Assembly: GCA_016871775.1 (NCBI GenBank) | Contig: VHCI01000004.1 | Coordinates: forward strand, 1-64,000 | Length of the DNA: 64,000 nt | Origin: Verrucomicrobiota bacterium | GTDB taxonomy: Bacteria > Verrucomicrobiota > Verrucomicrobiia > Opitutales > Opitutaceae | Direction of reading: 5' to 3' | Shown here: positions 40,506-47,929 of the stretch, one piece after another | Layout of the letters: each line of letters opens with the position of its first letter | How positions within the stretch are numbered: the stretch's first letter is position 1 | Translations under genes and position numbers: made by a program | Notes under the pieces: generated by a model | What the model saw: only the letters and a program-made list of their open reading frames with translations | Told to the model about the DNA's origin: nothing | Databases searched by the model: none

Positions 40506-43139
40506 TCAGAGCTCCGTGGACAGCGAGAAGCGGAAGGAACGCGGGTCACCCCACGATCCGCTGCCCACGGCGGCCGATCGGAAGTATTCCTTGTCGAGGA
40601 GGTTGTCCACGTTCAGCTGGAGGGTCGTCTGTCGGTTGTAGATGCGGCGCCCGTAGGAAATGTAGGCGTTGTAGAGCGAGTAGGCGGGCGACCAGAGGTC
40701 GGTCGGGGCCGCGTTGGCGGCGGCGATCGCGACGGTCCCTCGGTAAGTGCGCAGGCGCCAGTTCATCCCGCCGCCGACCGCGAAGCCCTTGAGCGCACCC
40801 TCGGTGAACTGGTAGCGGCTGAAGAAGTTGCCGCGGGCTTTGGTGTAGCCGCCGTTCGGCACGCCTTCGGGAATCGTGGCCAGCAGGTCGGCGAGCGCCG
40901 GGGTGGGCTTGTTCTGCGCCTTGGCCTGGTCGCGGAAGGACTTCAGCAACGGGACCCGGTCGGTGTTCACCACCTTGTTGCCGGCATAGTTGGCGATGAG
41001 GCGCCAGTTGCGGGTCAGGTTTGCGACCACCTGCACCTCGGTGCCGCGGGTCATCGTCGTCTGGTAATCGGCGGTGGCGGTGACGTCGAATGAGGAGGGG
41101 AAGAGCCCGACCAGCTCGTCGCGGAGCTGCTGGGTCACGCCAGGCACGGAGTAGCGGGCGTTGGGGGTGAAGTTCTTGTAGCGGGTCACGTTCACCTCAA
41201 GCTTGCCCTCCAGCAGGGTGAACCGGGCCGAGAGGTCGGTGCCTTCGCCCACGGGGATGCTCTGGAGCTCGCCGGCGTTGAAGGTGGCGCCGCCCTGGCC
41301 GACCGAGATGCGGAACGACTGGGCGTAGTTGTAGCCGAGAGCGAACTGTTCGTTGATGCGCAGCACGCCCCCGAAGTTGGCGCCGTCCACCTTGTACTGC
41401 ACGAATTGCAGCGTGGGGGTGTTGAAATCATCGACCCGGTCCACCTGCCAGTCCGGCTGCGCCCGGAGCACGCCGCGGATGGTGCGCATATTGAAGTGGT
41501 CGCGCCGGTAGCCGATCATCGTGTAGAGGTGGTTCCGGAGGTAGTTGCCGGAGGCGCCGACGCCCCAAGAAGGAGTGTAGAAGCGGCGGCCGATAAACTG
41601 CCCTGTGGCGGCGCGGCCTGCGACGTCTGGATGGAAGGTCGAAAGTCCCGCGACCGGAGCAAGGCCGTCCGTGCGTTCGGAGCCGAGACCGTCTTTCAGG
41701 TAGTAGCGGCGGTAGAACCGATTGGCAGCGAAGGTCGCGCGGTTGGCGGCGAAGGCGGCGGCCGAGAGCGCCGGGTTGATCGTGCCCACCCAGTTGGCGT
41801 TCGCGGGGTCGATGTACTCGACGTACTTGGGTTTCTTCTGCCCCGGATTATCCTGGTGCTGCTGGACGTTGGCGATGAACTGCTGCTTGAACCATCGCGT
41901 CTCCAGGTCGTAGACGGCGGAGAAACGCATATCGCGGACGATGTTCCCGTCGAAGCTGCGCGTGCGGAAGTACTCCGCGTACAGCTCATTGAAGTACGGG
42001 TTGGCGCGGCCATCGGGCAGCAGCGGGCTGCGGTCCCGGTCGATCCTGCGACTGCTCACGGTCCAGTTCTCCAGCTTCTGCTGGTAGAAGTTGCCGGTCA
42101 CCTGCAGGTGCAGATTCTTCCCGACGTGGTGCTCCGCCTCGATCGTCAGGGAGGTGGTGGCGTTGTTGTAGGTGCTGTCGGGTCCGTTCGTCTGGGTCCG
42201 TTTGGGGATGATCCCGGGGTCTGTGATGGCGATCCCCGGTCCGGTGCTAATCAAACGGCCCTGGCCGCGGAAGCCGGCACCGGTCGCGGTGTTGAGGATG
42301 TAACCGACGTTCCCCAGCGTCGCCGTCGCCGCGCGCGAGAAGCCGTCGACGAACATCCCCTGCGAGAGAACGGCGCGGGTGCGGCCGTGCTCCGCCATCA
42401 GGCTGACGGTTGTGTTGCGCGCCGGCCGCCACGTCAGCGCCCCGTAGAGTCCCCGGAAGTCGCGCCGCACGTTGTCGATCCACGAATCGCTGCGGTGGAC
42501 GACCGCGGCGAAGCGGGCCGCGAAGGCATCCTTCACCAGCCGGCGATTGAAGTCGATCTCGGCACGGCGCACGCCGAAGCTGCCCAGCATCAGGCGCGTC
42601 CGGTTCACGTCGCGAGTGAAGAGGCCGCGTTTGGTGACCTGGTTCTGGGCGCCGCCGACGTCCGCCTCGCCGTAGAGGAAAGCGTTAGGCCCGCGGAGCT
42701 CCTCGATGCGCTCGGTGGAGAAGGAGTCCATGGGCGAGTACCAGATCCAGCCATTGCGCAGCGCGTACGCGTTGGAGATCCCGCGCAGAATGATGCGGCT
42801 CTGCACCGTCGCGTTCGGGTCCGGGTTGGACTCCCCCGCGACCATCCACGTCGACATCTCTTCCATCGTCGTCAGCCCCAAGTCCTCTAGGAACTGGGAG
42901 TTCATTATCGAGATCGAGTTGGCCAGATTCTTCAGTTCTTGAACCGTCCGCATCCCGGAGGTGGTCTGCATTGACTCGTAGCCGATTTCCTGGGCCTCGC
43001 TGACCGTGAAGGCAGTTAGCTGGACGGCCTCCTCCGCCCGCCGGGGGGCGGGAGTGGCGGTTGGCGCGCTCTGCGCGGACAGGATGGCGGCGCTCAGCAG
43101 CAGGGCGGCGACGAGGCGAGCGGGGTTAGGGAGGGGCAT
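40506..43139 (-). CDS. TonB-dependent outer-membrane receptor
   Basis: 877 residues from ATG 43139. A signal peptide (ARLVAALLLSAAILSAQ) is followed by VQLTAFTVSEAQEIGYES, an N-terminal pattern frequent in Opitutae receptors, and then the plug domain (ANSISIMNSQFLEDLGLTTMEEMSTWM, SRIILRGISNAYALRNGW, ERIEELRGPNAFLYGEADVGGAQNQVTK). The remaining about 650 residues form the beta-barrel and end in RSFRFSLSTEL with a terminal aromatic/leucine pattern for the BAM complex. It imports a ligand across the outer membrane with TonB energy; the plug and divergent oxidoreductase hint at a carbohydrate, but iron chelates are possible. Confidence 0.92.
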   Translation of the reverse strand: MPLPNPARLVAALLLSAAILSAQSAPTATPAPRRAEEAVQLTAFTVSEAQEIGYESMQTTSGMRTVQELKNLANSISIMNSQFLEDLGLTTMEEMSTWMVAGESNPDPNATVQSRIILRGISNAYALRNGWIWYSPMDSFSTERIEELRGPNAFLYGEADVGGAQNQVTKRGLFTRDVNRTRLMLGSFGVRRAEIDFNRRLVKDAFAARFAAVVHRSDSWIDNVRRDFRGLYGALTWRPARNTTVSLMAEHGRTRAVLSQGMFVDGFSRAATATLGNVGYILNTATGAGFRGQGRLISTGPGIAITDPGIIPKRTQTNGPDSTYNNATTSLTIEAEHHVGKNLHLQVTGNFYQQKLENWTVSSRRIDRDRSPLLPDGRANPYFNELYAEYFRTRSFDGNIVRDMRFSAVYDLETRWFKQQFIANVQQHQDNPGQKKPKYVEYIDPANANWVGTINPALSAAAFAANRATFAANRFYRRYYLKDGLGSERTDGLAPVAGLSTFHPDVAGRAATGQFIGRRFYTPSWGVGASGNYLRNHLYTMIGYRRDHFNMRTIRGVLRAQPDWQVDRVDDFNTPTLQFVQYKVDGANFGGVLRINEQFALGYNYAQSFRISVGQGGATFNAGELQSIPVGEGTDLSARFTLLEGKLEVNVTRYKNFTPNARYSVPGVTQQLRDELVGLFPSSFDVTATADYQTTMTRGTEVQVVANLTRNWRLIANYAGNKVVNTDRVPLLKSFRDQAKAQNKPTPALADLLATIPEGVPNGGYTKARGNFFSRYQFTEGALKGFAVGGGMNWRLRTYRGTVAIAAANAAPTDLWSPAYSLYNAYISYGRRIYNRQTTLQLNVDNLLDKEYFRSAAVGSGSWGDPRSFRFSLSTEL

Positions 43140-43160
43140 AGCGAGACGTGAGTGTTTCTG

Positions 43161-43194
43161 CCCGGAACCCATGGGGCGCAAGCGCATTTCCGGG
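43161..43194. promoter_or_regulatory. Inverted repeat between TonB receptor and Gfo/Idh/MocA genes
   Basis: cccggaa ... ttccggg, seven perfect pairs separated by 20 bases, sits in the 112-base divergent region, 22 bases upstream of the receptor start. It could be an operator shared by both genes. The half-site differs from the repeat at 10853-10891. Inference only; short repeats of this kind arise by chance in GC-rich DNA. Confidence 0.3.
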
Positions 43195-43251
43195 GCGGCC
43201 CGGCGGCTGGATCGCCTCGCCTTTTCGCGGCACCGCGCTTGTTCTATCGCG

Positions 43252-44412
43252 ATGGACCGCCGTCACTTCCTCACGCATTCCGCCGCCGCCGCCGGGTCCG
43301 CGCTCGCCCCCGCCTTTGCCGCCAGCCCTGGCGCCAAGGCCGGGGGGAGCGAGGTCCCTTACGCCCCGGGACCCAAGCCAGTTCCGGTGGTCAAGCCCGG
43401 GGAGTTCGTCTTCGCCGCTGCGCATTTCGACCATAATCACATTTCCGGCCAGTGTAACGCGCTCGCTGCCGCCGGCGGCACGCTCCGGTGGCTTTACGAG
43501 CCCGACCCCCGCAAGCATGCCCCCTTCCTTCAGCGCTACCCGGGCGTGAAGGTCGCCCGCGCCCTCGACGAGATCCTCGCCGACCCGGAGGTCCGGCTGG
43601 TCACCGCCGCCGCTGTGACCTCCGAGCGGGCCGCGCTCGGCGTCCGGGTTATGCGCGCGGGCAAGGATTACTTTACCGACAAGGCCCCCTGCACGACCCT
43701 CGAACAGCTCGCGGAGGTGCGGCAGGTAGCGGCAAACACGGGGCGCAAGTATTTCACTTACTATGGAGAGCGGCTGACTTCGGAGGCCGGGATGTTCGCG
43801 ACCGACCTCGTCGCGGCCGGGGTAGTCGGCCGGGTGGTACAGGTTGTGGGTCTTGGCCCCCACCGCCTGAGGAAGGCCACGCGCCCGGCGTGGTTCTTCC
43901 AGCGCGAGAAATACGGCGGCATCCTCTGCGACATCGGGAGCCACCAGTGCGAGCAGTTCCTCACCTATGCCGGCGCGCGCGACGCGGCGATCACGCATGC
44001 CGCCGTGGGCAACTTTGCCAATCCCGACACCCCAGAGCTCGAGGATTTCGGTGAGGCCTCGTTCGTCGGCGACAACGGGGCCACGAGCCAGATCCGCGTG
44101 GACTGGTTGACGCCCGACGGGCTATCCAACTGGGGCGATGGCCGCACGTTCATCCTTGGTACCAAGGGTTTTATTGAGCTGCGCAAGTACGTCGACCTCA
44201 CCCGTAACCCCCAGGGGGGCGAGGTGTTCATCGTCGACGGCCGCGGCGAGTACCGCGTCGACGTCACCGGGCGCGTCGGCTATCGATTCTTTGGGGAGTT
44301 CATCCTCGATTGCCTCAACCGCACCGAGCGGGCAATGACGCAAGAGCATGCGTTCAAGGCAGCGGAGCTCTGCCTGCGAGCTCAGGCGGCGGCGCGCCGG
44401 CTCGCCGGGTGA
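43252..44412 (+). CDS. Tat-exported Gfo/Idh/MocA-like protein with atypical cofactor motifs
   Basis: 386 residues from ATG 43252. MDRRHFLTHSAAAAGSALA is a twin-arginine signal. The fold is recognisable from KVARALDEILADPEVRLVTAA, LGVRVMRAGKDYFTDKAPCTTLEQL and YGGILCDIGSHQCEQFLTYAG. Two signatures are unusual: the glycine-rich dinucleotide motif is replaced by FAAAHFDHNHISGQCNAL, and the EKP motif by DKAPC. The lysine and the C-terminal GSHQ segment remain. NAD(P) binding may be altered or the activity different. It is divergent from a TonB receptor, consistent with processing of an imported sugar in the periplasm. Confidence 0.87.
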   Translation: MDRRHFLTHSAAAAGSALAPAFAASPGAKAGGSEVPYAPGPKPVPVVKPGEFVFAAAHFDHNHISGQCNALAAAGGTLRWLYEPDPRKHAPFLQRYPGVKVARALDEILADPEVRLVTAAAVTSERAALGVRVMRAGKDYFTDKAPCTTLEQLAEVRQVAANTGRKYFTYYGERLTSEAGMFATDLVAAGVVGRVVQVVGLGPHRLRKATRPAWFFQREKYGGILCDIGSHQCEQFLTYAGARDAAITHAAVGNFANPDTPELEDFGEASFVGDNGATSQIRVDWLTPDGLSNWGDGRTFILGTKGFIELRKYVDLTRNPQGGEVFIVDGRGEYRVDVTGRVGYRFFGEFILDCLNRTERAMTQEHAFKAAELCLRAQAAARRLAG

Positions 44413-44426
44413 GCGGGCGCGGGCGC

Positions 44427-45203
44427 TCAAAGGTGCTTCACGTAGGTGACGCCGCGCCCGTCGACGAAGTGCAGTCGGCCCGGCTCGATCAGGACCAGCC
44501 GGATGCCGAGGTTCCTTTCGATCACCTCGTTCACGCGGTAGACTCGCTCGTTGATCAGCACGCGGCTCTCCTCGCCCAAGGCGTGGACGCCGGCGACCCT
44601 CAGGGTGCCGATGTAGGCGGCGACCTTTTCGTCCGGCCGGGGTACCAGCGGGGCTGCCCGGGCGGCGGTTGGGCTTACCGGTGAGGGAGCGGAGGCTTGA
44701 GTCTCCGGGTACGGCGCGGCGCGTGCCGGGGAATCCGGGGTATCAGGTTCTGGCGGTTTCGAAACGGCGGCGGGCGCCTCCGGTTGCGCTGGCGCGGCGG
44801 TGGGCACGCTGCTGGTGGGGGCCGCGGTAACCGTCGGGGACGGGAGTGCCGACCTCGCAGCGACGGCGGCGGGCGGGGTTTCGGCTGGGGCCGGGCGCGC
44901 GGGCGGCAAGACGGGCACGACCGCGGGGGCGGGGTCCGGCGCAGGGTCGGTTGACGCCGGACGAGCGGCGGGCGCGGCGGTGGCTGCCTTGCGCGGCGGA
45001 GTGTCTGGGGTGGTCCAGAGCAGGGTGAACGCCACGGAGAGAACGACCAACACGAGGGCACCGCTACCCAGCACCAGCAGCCAATGCTGGGCCGGTGTGC
45101 GGGTGCGTGAGCGGCCGGCGCTGCCGAAGCCAAGGGCGGCCGTCGGCGCCGCGGGATCACGATCACGTTGGGCCTTCTTCAGGGCGTCGTTGATGAGACT
45201 CAT
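44427..45203 (-). CDS. GspB-like general secretion pathway protein
   Basis: 258 residues. It opens with MSLINDALKKAQRDRD, the characteristic start of GspB/ExeB-like proteins, followed by one membrane segment (HWLLVLGSGALVLVVLSVAFTLLW), a disordered Ala/Pro-rich region of about 110 residues, and a C-terminal domain (VAAYIGTLRVAGVHALGEESRVLINERVYRVNEVIERNLGIRLVLIEP) like the GspB periplasmic domain. It starts 18 bases after the ExeA-like ATPase stop. GspA/GspB pairs help place the type II secretion secretin in the peptidoglycan. No other secretion genes are nearby. Confidence 0.85.
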   Translation of the reverse strand: MSLINDALKKAQRDRDPAAPTAALGFGSAGRSRTRTPAQHWLLVLGSGALVLVVLSVAFTLLWTTPDTPPRKAATAAPAARPASTDPAPDPAPAVVPVLPPARPAPAETPPAAVAARSALPSPTVTAAPTSSVPTAAPAQPEAPAAVSKPPEPDTPDSPARAAPYPETQASAPSPVSPTAARAAPLVPRPDEKVAAYIGTLRVAGVHALGEESRVLINERVYRVNEVIERNLGIRLVLIEPGRLHFVDGRGVTYVKHL

Positions 45204-45221
45204 AGCGGCGGGGAGGGTTAT

Positions 45222-46037
45222 TTAACCGACCAGCTTGGCGAGATCTTGGCGCGCCCGGCGGACATCCCAGAAGTTGACCTCGTCGGACTCGCGCAAGAAG
45301 GCGGAAAGGAGCGCCTTGTCGCAGAGATTGTTAACCACGCGGGGGATTCCGCGGCTCCCGCGGTGCACGGCCCAAAGGGCCCATCTGGTGAAGTGCGGCC
45401 GGCCCGCGCTGCCCGCGAGCGTCAGCCGGTGCTGCACGTAGTGGGCAACGTCGGAACGGGAGAGGGGATTCAGCTCGTAGTGCACCAGAATCCGCTGCCG
45501 GAGCTGGCGCAGATCTTCGCGGCGGAGGACGTCCTTCAGCTCGGGTTGACCCATCAGGATGATCTGGAGGAGTTTCTGCTTCTCGGTTTCGAGATTTGAA
45601 AGCAGGCGGATCTGCTCGAGGACCCCAAATTTCAGGTTCTGGGCCTCGTCGATGATCACGACGATGTCCCGGCCGCGCTCAATCCGCTCAAGGAGCACCC
45701 GGTGGATCTGGGCGACAAGGTCGGTCTGGCTGCGGGCGATCTTTTCCGTGCCAAGTTCCTCCAGAATGGTTCGCAGCATCTGGGTCTCGGTGATGCGCGG
45801 GTTGAGGATGAGCGCGGAGTCAAAGCGCCCCGGGTCGAGCTCGTTGAGGAAGCGGCGGCAGAGGACGGTCTTGCCGCAGCCGACCTCGCCCACGAGCACG
45901 ATGAAGCCCTTGCGTTCGCTGACTCCGAACTTGAGGTGTTGGAGCGCCTCGTGGTGGGTGGGGCTGAGGTAGAGAAACTTCGGATCGGGGGTGATGTTGA
46001 ACGGCATCTCCCGGAATCCGTAGAAGCTCTGGTACAT
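45222..46037 (-). CDS. ExeA/GspA-like AAA ATPase
   Basis: 271 residues from ATG 46037. It begins MYQSFYGFREMPFNITPDPKFLYLS, the typical ExeA/GspA start, with Walker A GEVGCGKT (about 53-60), Walker B VVIIDEAQN and the arginine-finger region GIPRVVNNLCDKALLSA. It lacks the C-terminal membrane segment and peptidoglycan-binding domain of Aeromonas ExeA, as many homologues do (about 270 residues). It probably forms an ATP-driven complex with the GspB-like protein encoded next. Divergent from the FtsB/DivIC-like gene. Confidence 0.87.
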   Translation of the reverse strand: MYQSFYGFREMPFNITPDPKFLYLSPTHHEALQHLKFGVSERKGFIVLVGEVGCGKTVLCRRFLNELDPGRFDSALILNPRITETQMLRTILEELGTEKIARSQTDLVAQIHRVLLERIERGRDIVVIIDEAQNLKFGVLEQIRLLSNLETEKQKLLQIILMGQPELKDVLRREDLRQLRQRILVHYELNPLSRSDVAHYVQHRLTLAGSAGRPHFTRWALWAVHRGSRGIPRVVNNLCDKALLSAFLRESDEVNFWDVRRARQDLAKLVG

Positions 46038-46127
46038 TTGGGGGGGTGGTCCCGCACCGTGGCGGCCGGTTTCGCAAAACGCACGAACAAAGATGGCGGC
46101 AACGGCGGCCAATTCTTACTTTACTCA

Positions 46128-46142
46128 AACGCGTCGCGCGTT
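46128..46142. promoter_or_regulatory. Palindromic site in the ExeA / FtsB-like divergent promoter region
   Basis: aacgcg-tcg-cgcgtt is a six-base perfect inverted repeat with a 3-base centre, flanked by the A+T-richest sequence of the area (cttactttactcaa on one side, ttgttcaaat on the other). On the minus strand TTGAAC lies upstream of a TAAAGT-like element at about 19 bases, a possible weak promoter for the ExeA gene overlapping the palindrome. Low certainty. Confidence 0.3.
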
Positions 46143-46156
46143 GTTCAAATCAGGGC

Positions 46157-46444
46157 GTGAACTCCCGTCGGGCCATCACCGCGCTGTATGCCGTGCTGCT
46201 GGGCCTGTTCGGGTTGGGAGGAGGGATGTTGTTCCTCGAGGCCCGGGCCGAGCAGGCTGAACTGCGCAATCGCCAGGCACGCCTTGAGCGCGAACTTGCC
46301 GCCGCCAAGTCTCGCCTCGCCGAGCAGGAGCAGTTCCTCTCGCGCCTGCGGACGGATCCGGTGCTGGCCGAGAAGGTGATCCGCCAGCGGCTCGGTTACG
46401 GCCGGCCCGGTGAGGTGGTCTTTCGTTTCGACAACGGTCCCTGA
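46157..46444 (+). CDS. Septum formation initiator family protein (FtsB/DivIC-like)
   Basis: 95 residues from GTG 46157 (after caggg). One N-terminal membrane segment (ITALYAVLLGLFGLGGGMLFL) is followed by a coiled coil (RAEQAELRNRQARLERELAAAKSRLAEQEQFLSRL) and the typical ending DPVLAEKVIRQRLGYGRPGEVVFRF. This is the FtsB/DivIC architecture: a bitopic division protein that joins FtsL and FtsQ at the septum. Its stop overlaps the start of the next gene by one base (TGATG), so expression is coupled to a sugar-nucleotide enzyme. Confidence 0.87.
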   Translation: MNSRRAITALYAVLLGLFGLGGGMLFLEARAEQAELRNRQARLERELAAAKSRLAEQEQFLSRLRTDPVLAEKVIRQRLGYGRPGEVVFRFDNGP

Positions 46445-47880
46445 TGTCCGCCCTCGCGCCCTCCGTCCGCGACCAATTCCGCCAAGCCGGCCAAGGCCAG
46501 GTGTTCGCGTTCTGGGAGCGTCTGAGCCCTGGGGAGCAAGCGGAGCTCGCCGCCGAGGGGCGCGAGGTGGATTTGGCGGAGGTGTCCCGGTTGACGCGCA
46601 CGCTACTCGGGGCGGTTGGCGCGGGCGGTCCCGACCTCGCGGACCTCGAGCCCGCCCCCTATGAGCCGCGGCCGGAGAGCGGCGGCGATGCCGGCGCTTG
46701 GGCTCGTGCCCGCGCCGCGGGCGAAGAGGCGCTCCGCGCCGGCCAAGTGGCGGCTTTCACCGTCGCGGGAGGGCAGGGGACCCGCCTCGGCTACGAAGGT
46801 CCCAAGGGGACCTTCGGGGTCACTCCCGTTCGCGGTAAGCCGTTGTTCCAGGTCTTCGCGGAGAAGATCTTGGCCGCGGGCAGGCGCCACGGCCGCCCGC
46901 TCCACTGGTTCGTGATGACCAGCCATGCCAACCACGCGGCGACCGAGGCCTTCTTCGTGGAACGGCGCTGGTTCGGACTCGACCGCGCCCGCGTCCATTT
47001 CTTTCGCCAGGGCCGGATGCCCGCCGTGGACTTTGACGGCCGCATCTTGCTGGAGACACCCGGCCGCCTCGCCCTCTCTCCCGACGGTCACGGCGGTTCT
47101 CTTCGCGCGCTGGCCCGCAGCGGGGCGCTCGACCTGATGGCGGCCGAGGGGGTTGACACGCTCAGCTACTTCCAAGTCGACAACCCTCTCGTGCGCTGCG
47201 TCGACCCCGCCTTCATCGGCTGGCACCGCCTCCGCCGCTCCGAGATGTCCAGCAAGATGGTGCCCAAGGCCTACCCCGGGGAGAAGGTGGGCCACTTCTG
47301 CCGGCAGCGGGGCCGCGACTTGGTCATCGAGTATTCCGACCTTCCCGCGGAACGACAGCGCGAGGTCGACGCCGCCGGCCGGCTCCGCTTCCGCGCGGGC
47401 AATGTCGCGATCCACCTGCTCGACCGAGAATTCATCCGCCGGATGGCCGGGGCCGGGGCCGCTGCGGAGGCGGCCCTTCCCTTCCACCGCGCGGACAAGC
47501 AGATCCCGACGGTCGATGCCGCGGGCGCGCCAGTGCGCCCCGCGCGGCCCAACGGGGTCAAATTCGAGCTTTTTGTCTTCGACGCGATGCCCTTCGCCCG
47601 CCAGCCGGTGGTGATCGAGGCCTCGCGCGCCGACGAGTTCTCCCCGGTCAAGAACGCCACCGGCGTCGACTCCCCCGAGACCTGCCGACAGGACCAGTTG
47701 CGCCAGTATGCGCGCTGGTTGCGGGCCGCCGGCGTGGAGGTGCCCGCTGATGCCTCCGGCCTGCCGTCTTTCCCGTTCGAGGTTTCCCCGCTTTTTGGGG
47801 ACGACGAGGCCTCGTTCGCGGCCAGTTGGGTCGCGCGGGGTCGGACGAGCCCGCCCGCGCCGGGCGCCTGCCTCGATTGA
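46444..47880 (+). CDS. UDP-sugar pyrophosphorylase (UDPGP family, UDP-GlcNAc pyrophosphorylase-like)
   Basis: 478 residues. The nucleotide-binding motif AGGQGTRLGYEGPKGTFGVTP (about 107-127), then HWFVMTSHANHAATEAFF, YFQVDNPLVRCVDPAFIGW and SSKMVPKAYPGEKVGHF, match the eukaryotic-type UDPGP family, closest in pattern to UDP-N-acetylhexosamine pyrophosphorylases (AGX/QRI1) rather than to bacterial GlmU or GalU. NVAIHLLDREFI and GVKFELFVFDAMPFA support this. It makes a UDP-sugar from UTP and a sugar 1-phosphate, in keeping with the phosphohexomutase encoded next. GlcNAc-1-P versus Glc-1-P cannot be settled by eye. Confidence 0.87.
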   Translation: MSALAPSVRDQFRQAGQGQVFAFWERLSPGEQAELAAEGREVDLAEVSRLTRTLLGAVGAGGPDLADLEPAPYEPRPESGGDAGAWARARAAGEEALRAGQVAAFTVAGGQGTRLGYEGPKGTFGVTPVRGKPLFQVFAEKILAAGRRHGRPLHWFVMTSHANHAATEAFFVERRWFGLDRARVHFFRQGRMPAVDFDGRILLETPGRLALSPDGHGGSLRALARSGALDLMAAEGVDTLSYFQVDNPLVRCVDPAFIGWHRLRRSEMSSKMVPKAYPGEKVGHFCRQRGRDLVIEYSDLPAERQREVDAAGRLRFRAGNVAIHLLDREFIRRMAGAGAAAEAALPFHRADKQIPTVDAAGAPVRPARPNGVKFELFVFDAMPFARQPVVIEASRADEFSPVKNATGVDSPETCRQDQLRQYARWLRAAGVEVPADASGLPSFPFEVSPLFGDDEASFAASWVARGRTSPPAPGACLD

Positions 47881-47929
47881 TCCGGCGCTTCGCTCAATCG
47901 CCTGCCAGAACTTTTCGGGAGTTTCCCTT

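Noticed and set aside
41406-42890. 494-residue plus-strand ORF
   Set aside because: Antisense of the TonB receptor barrel.
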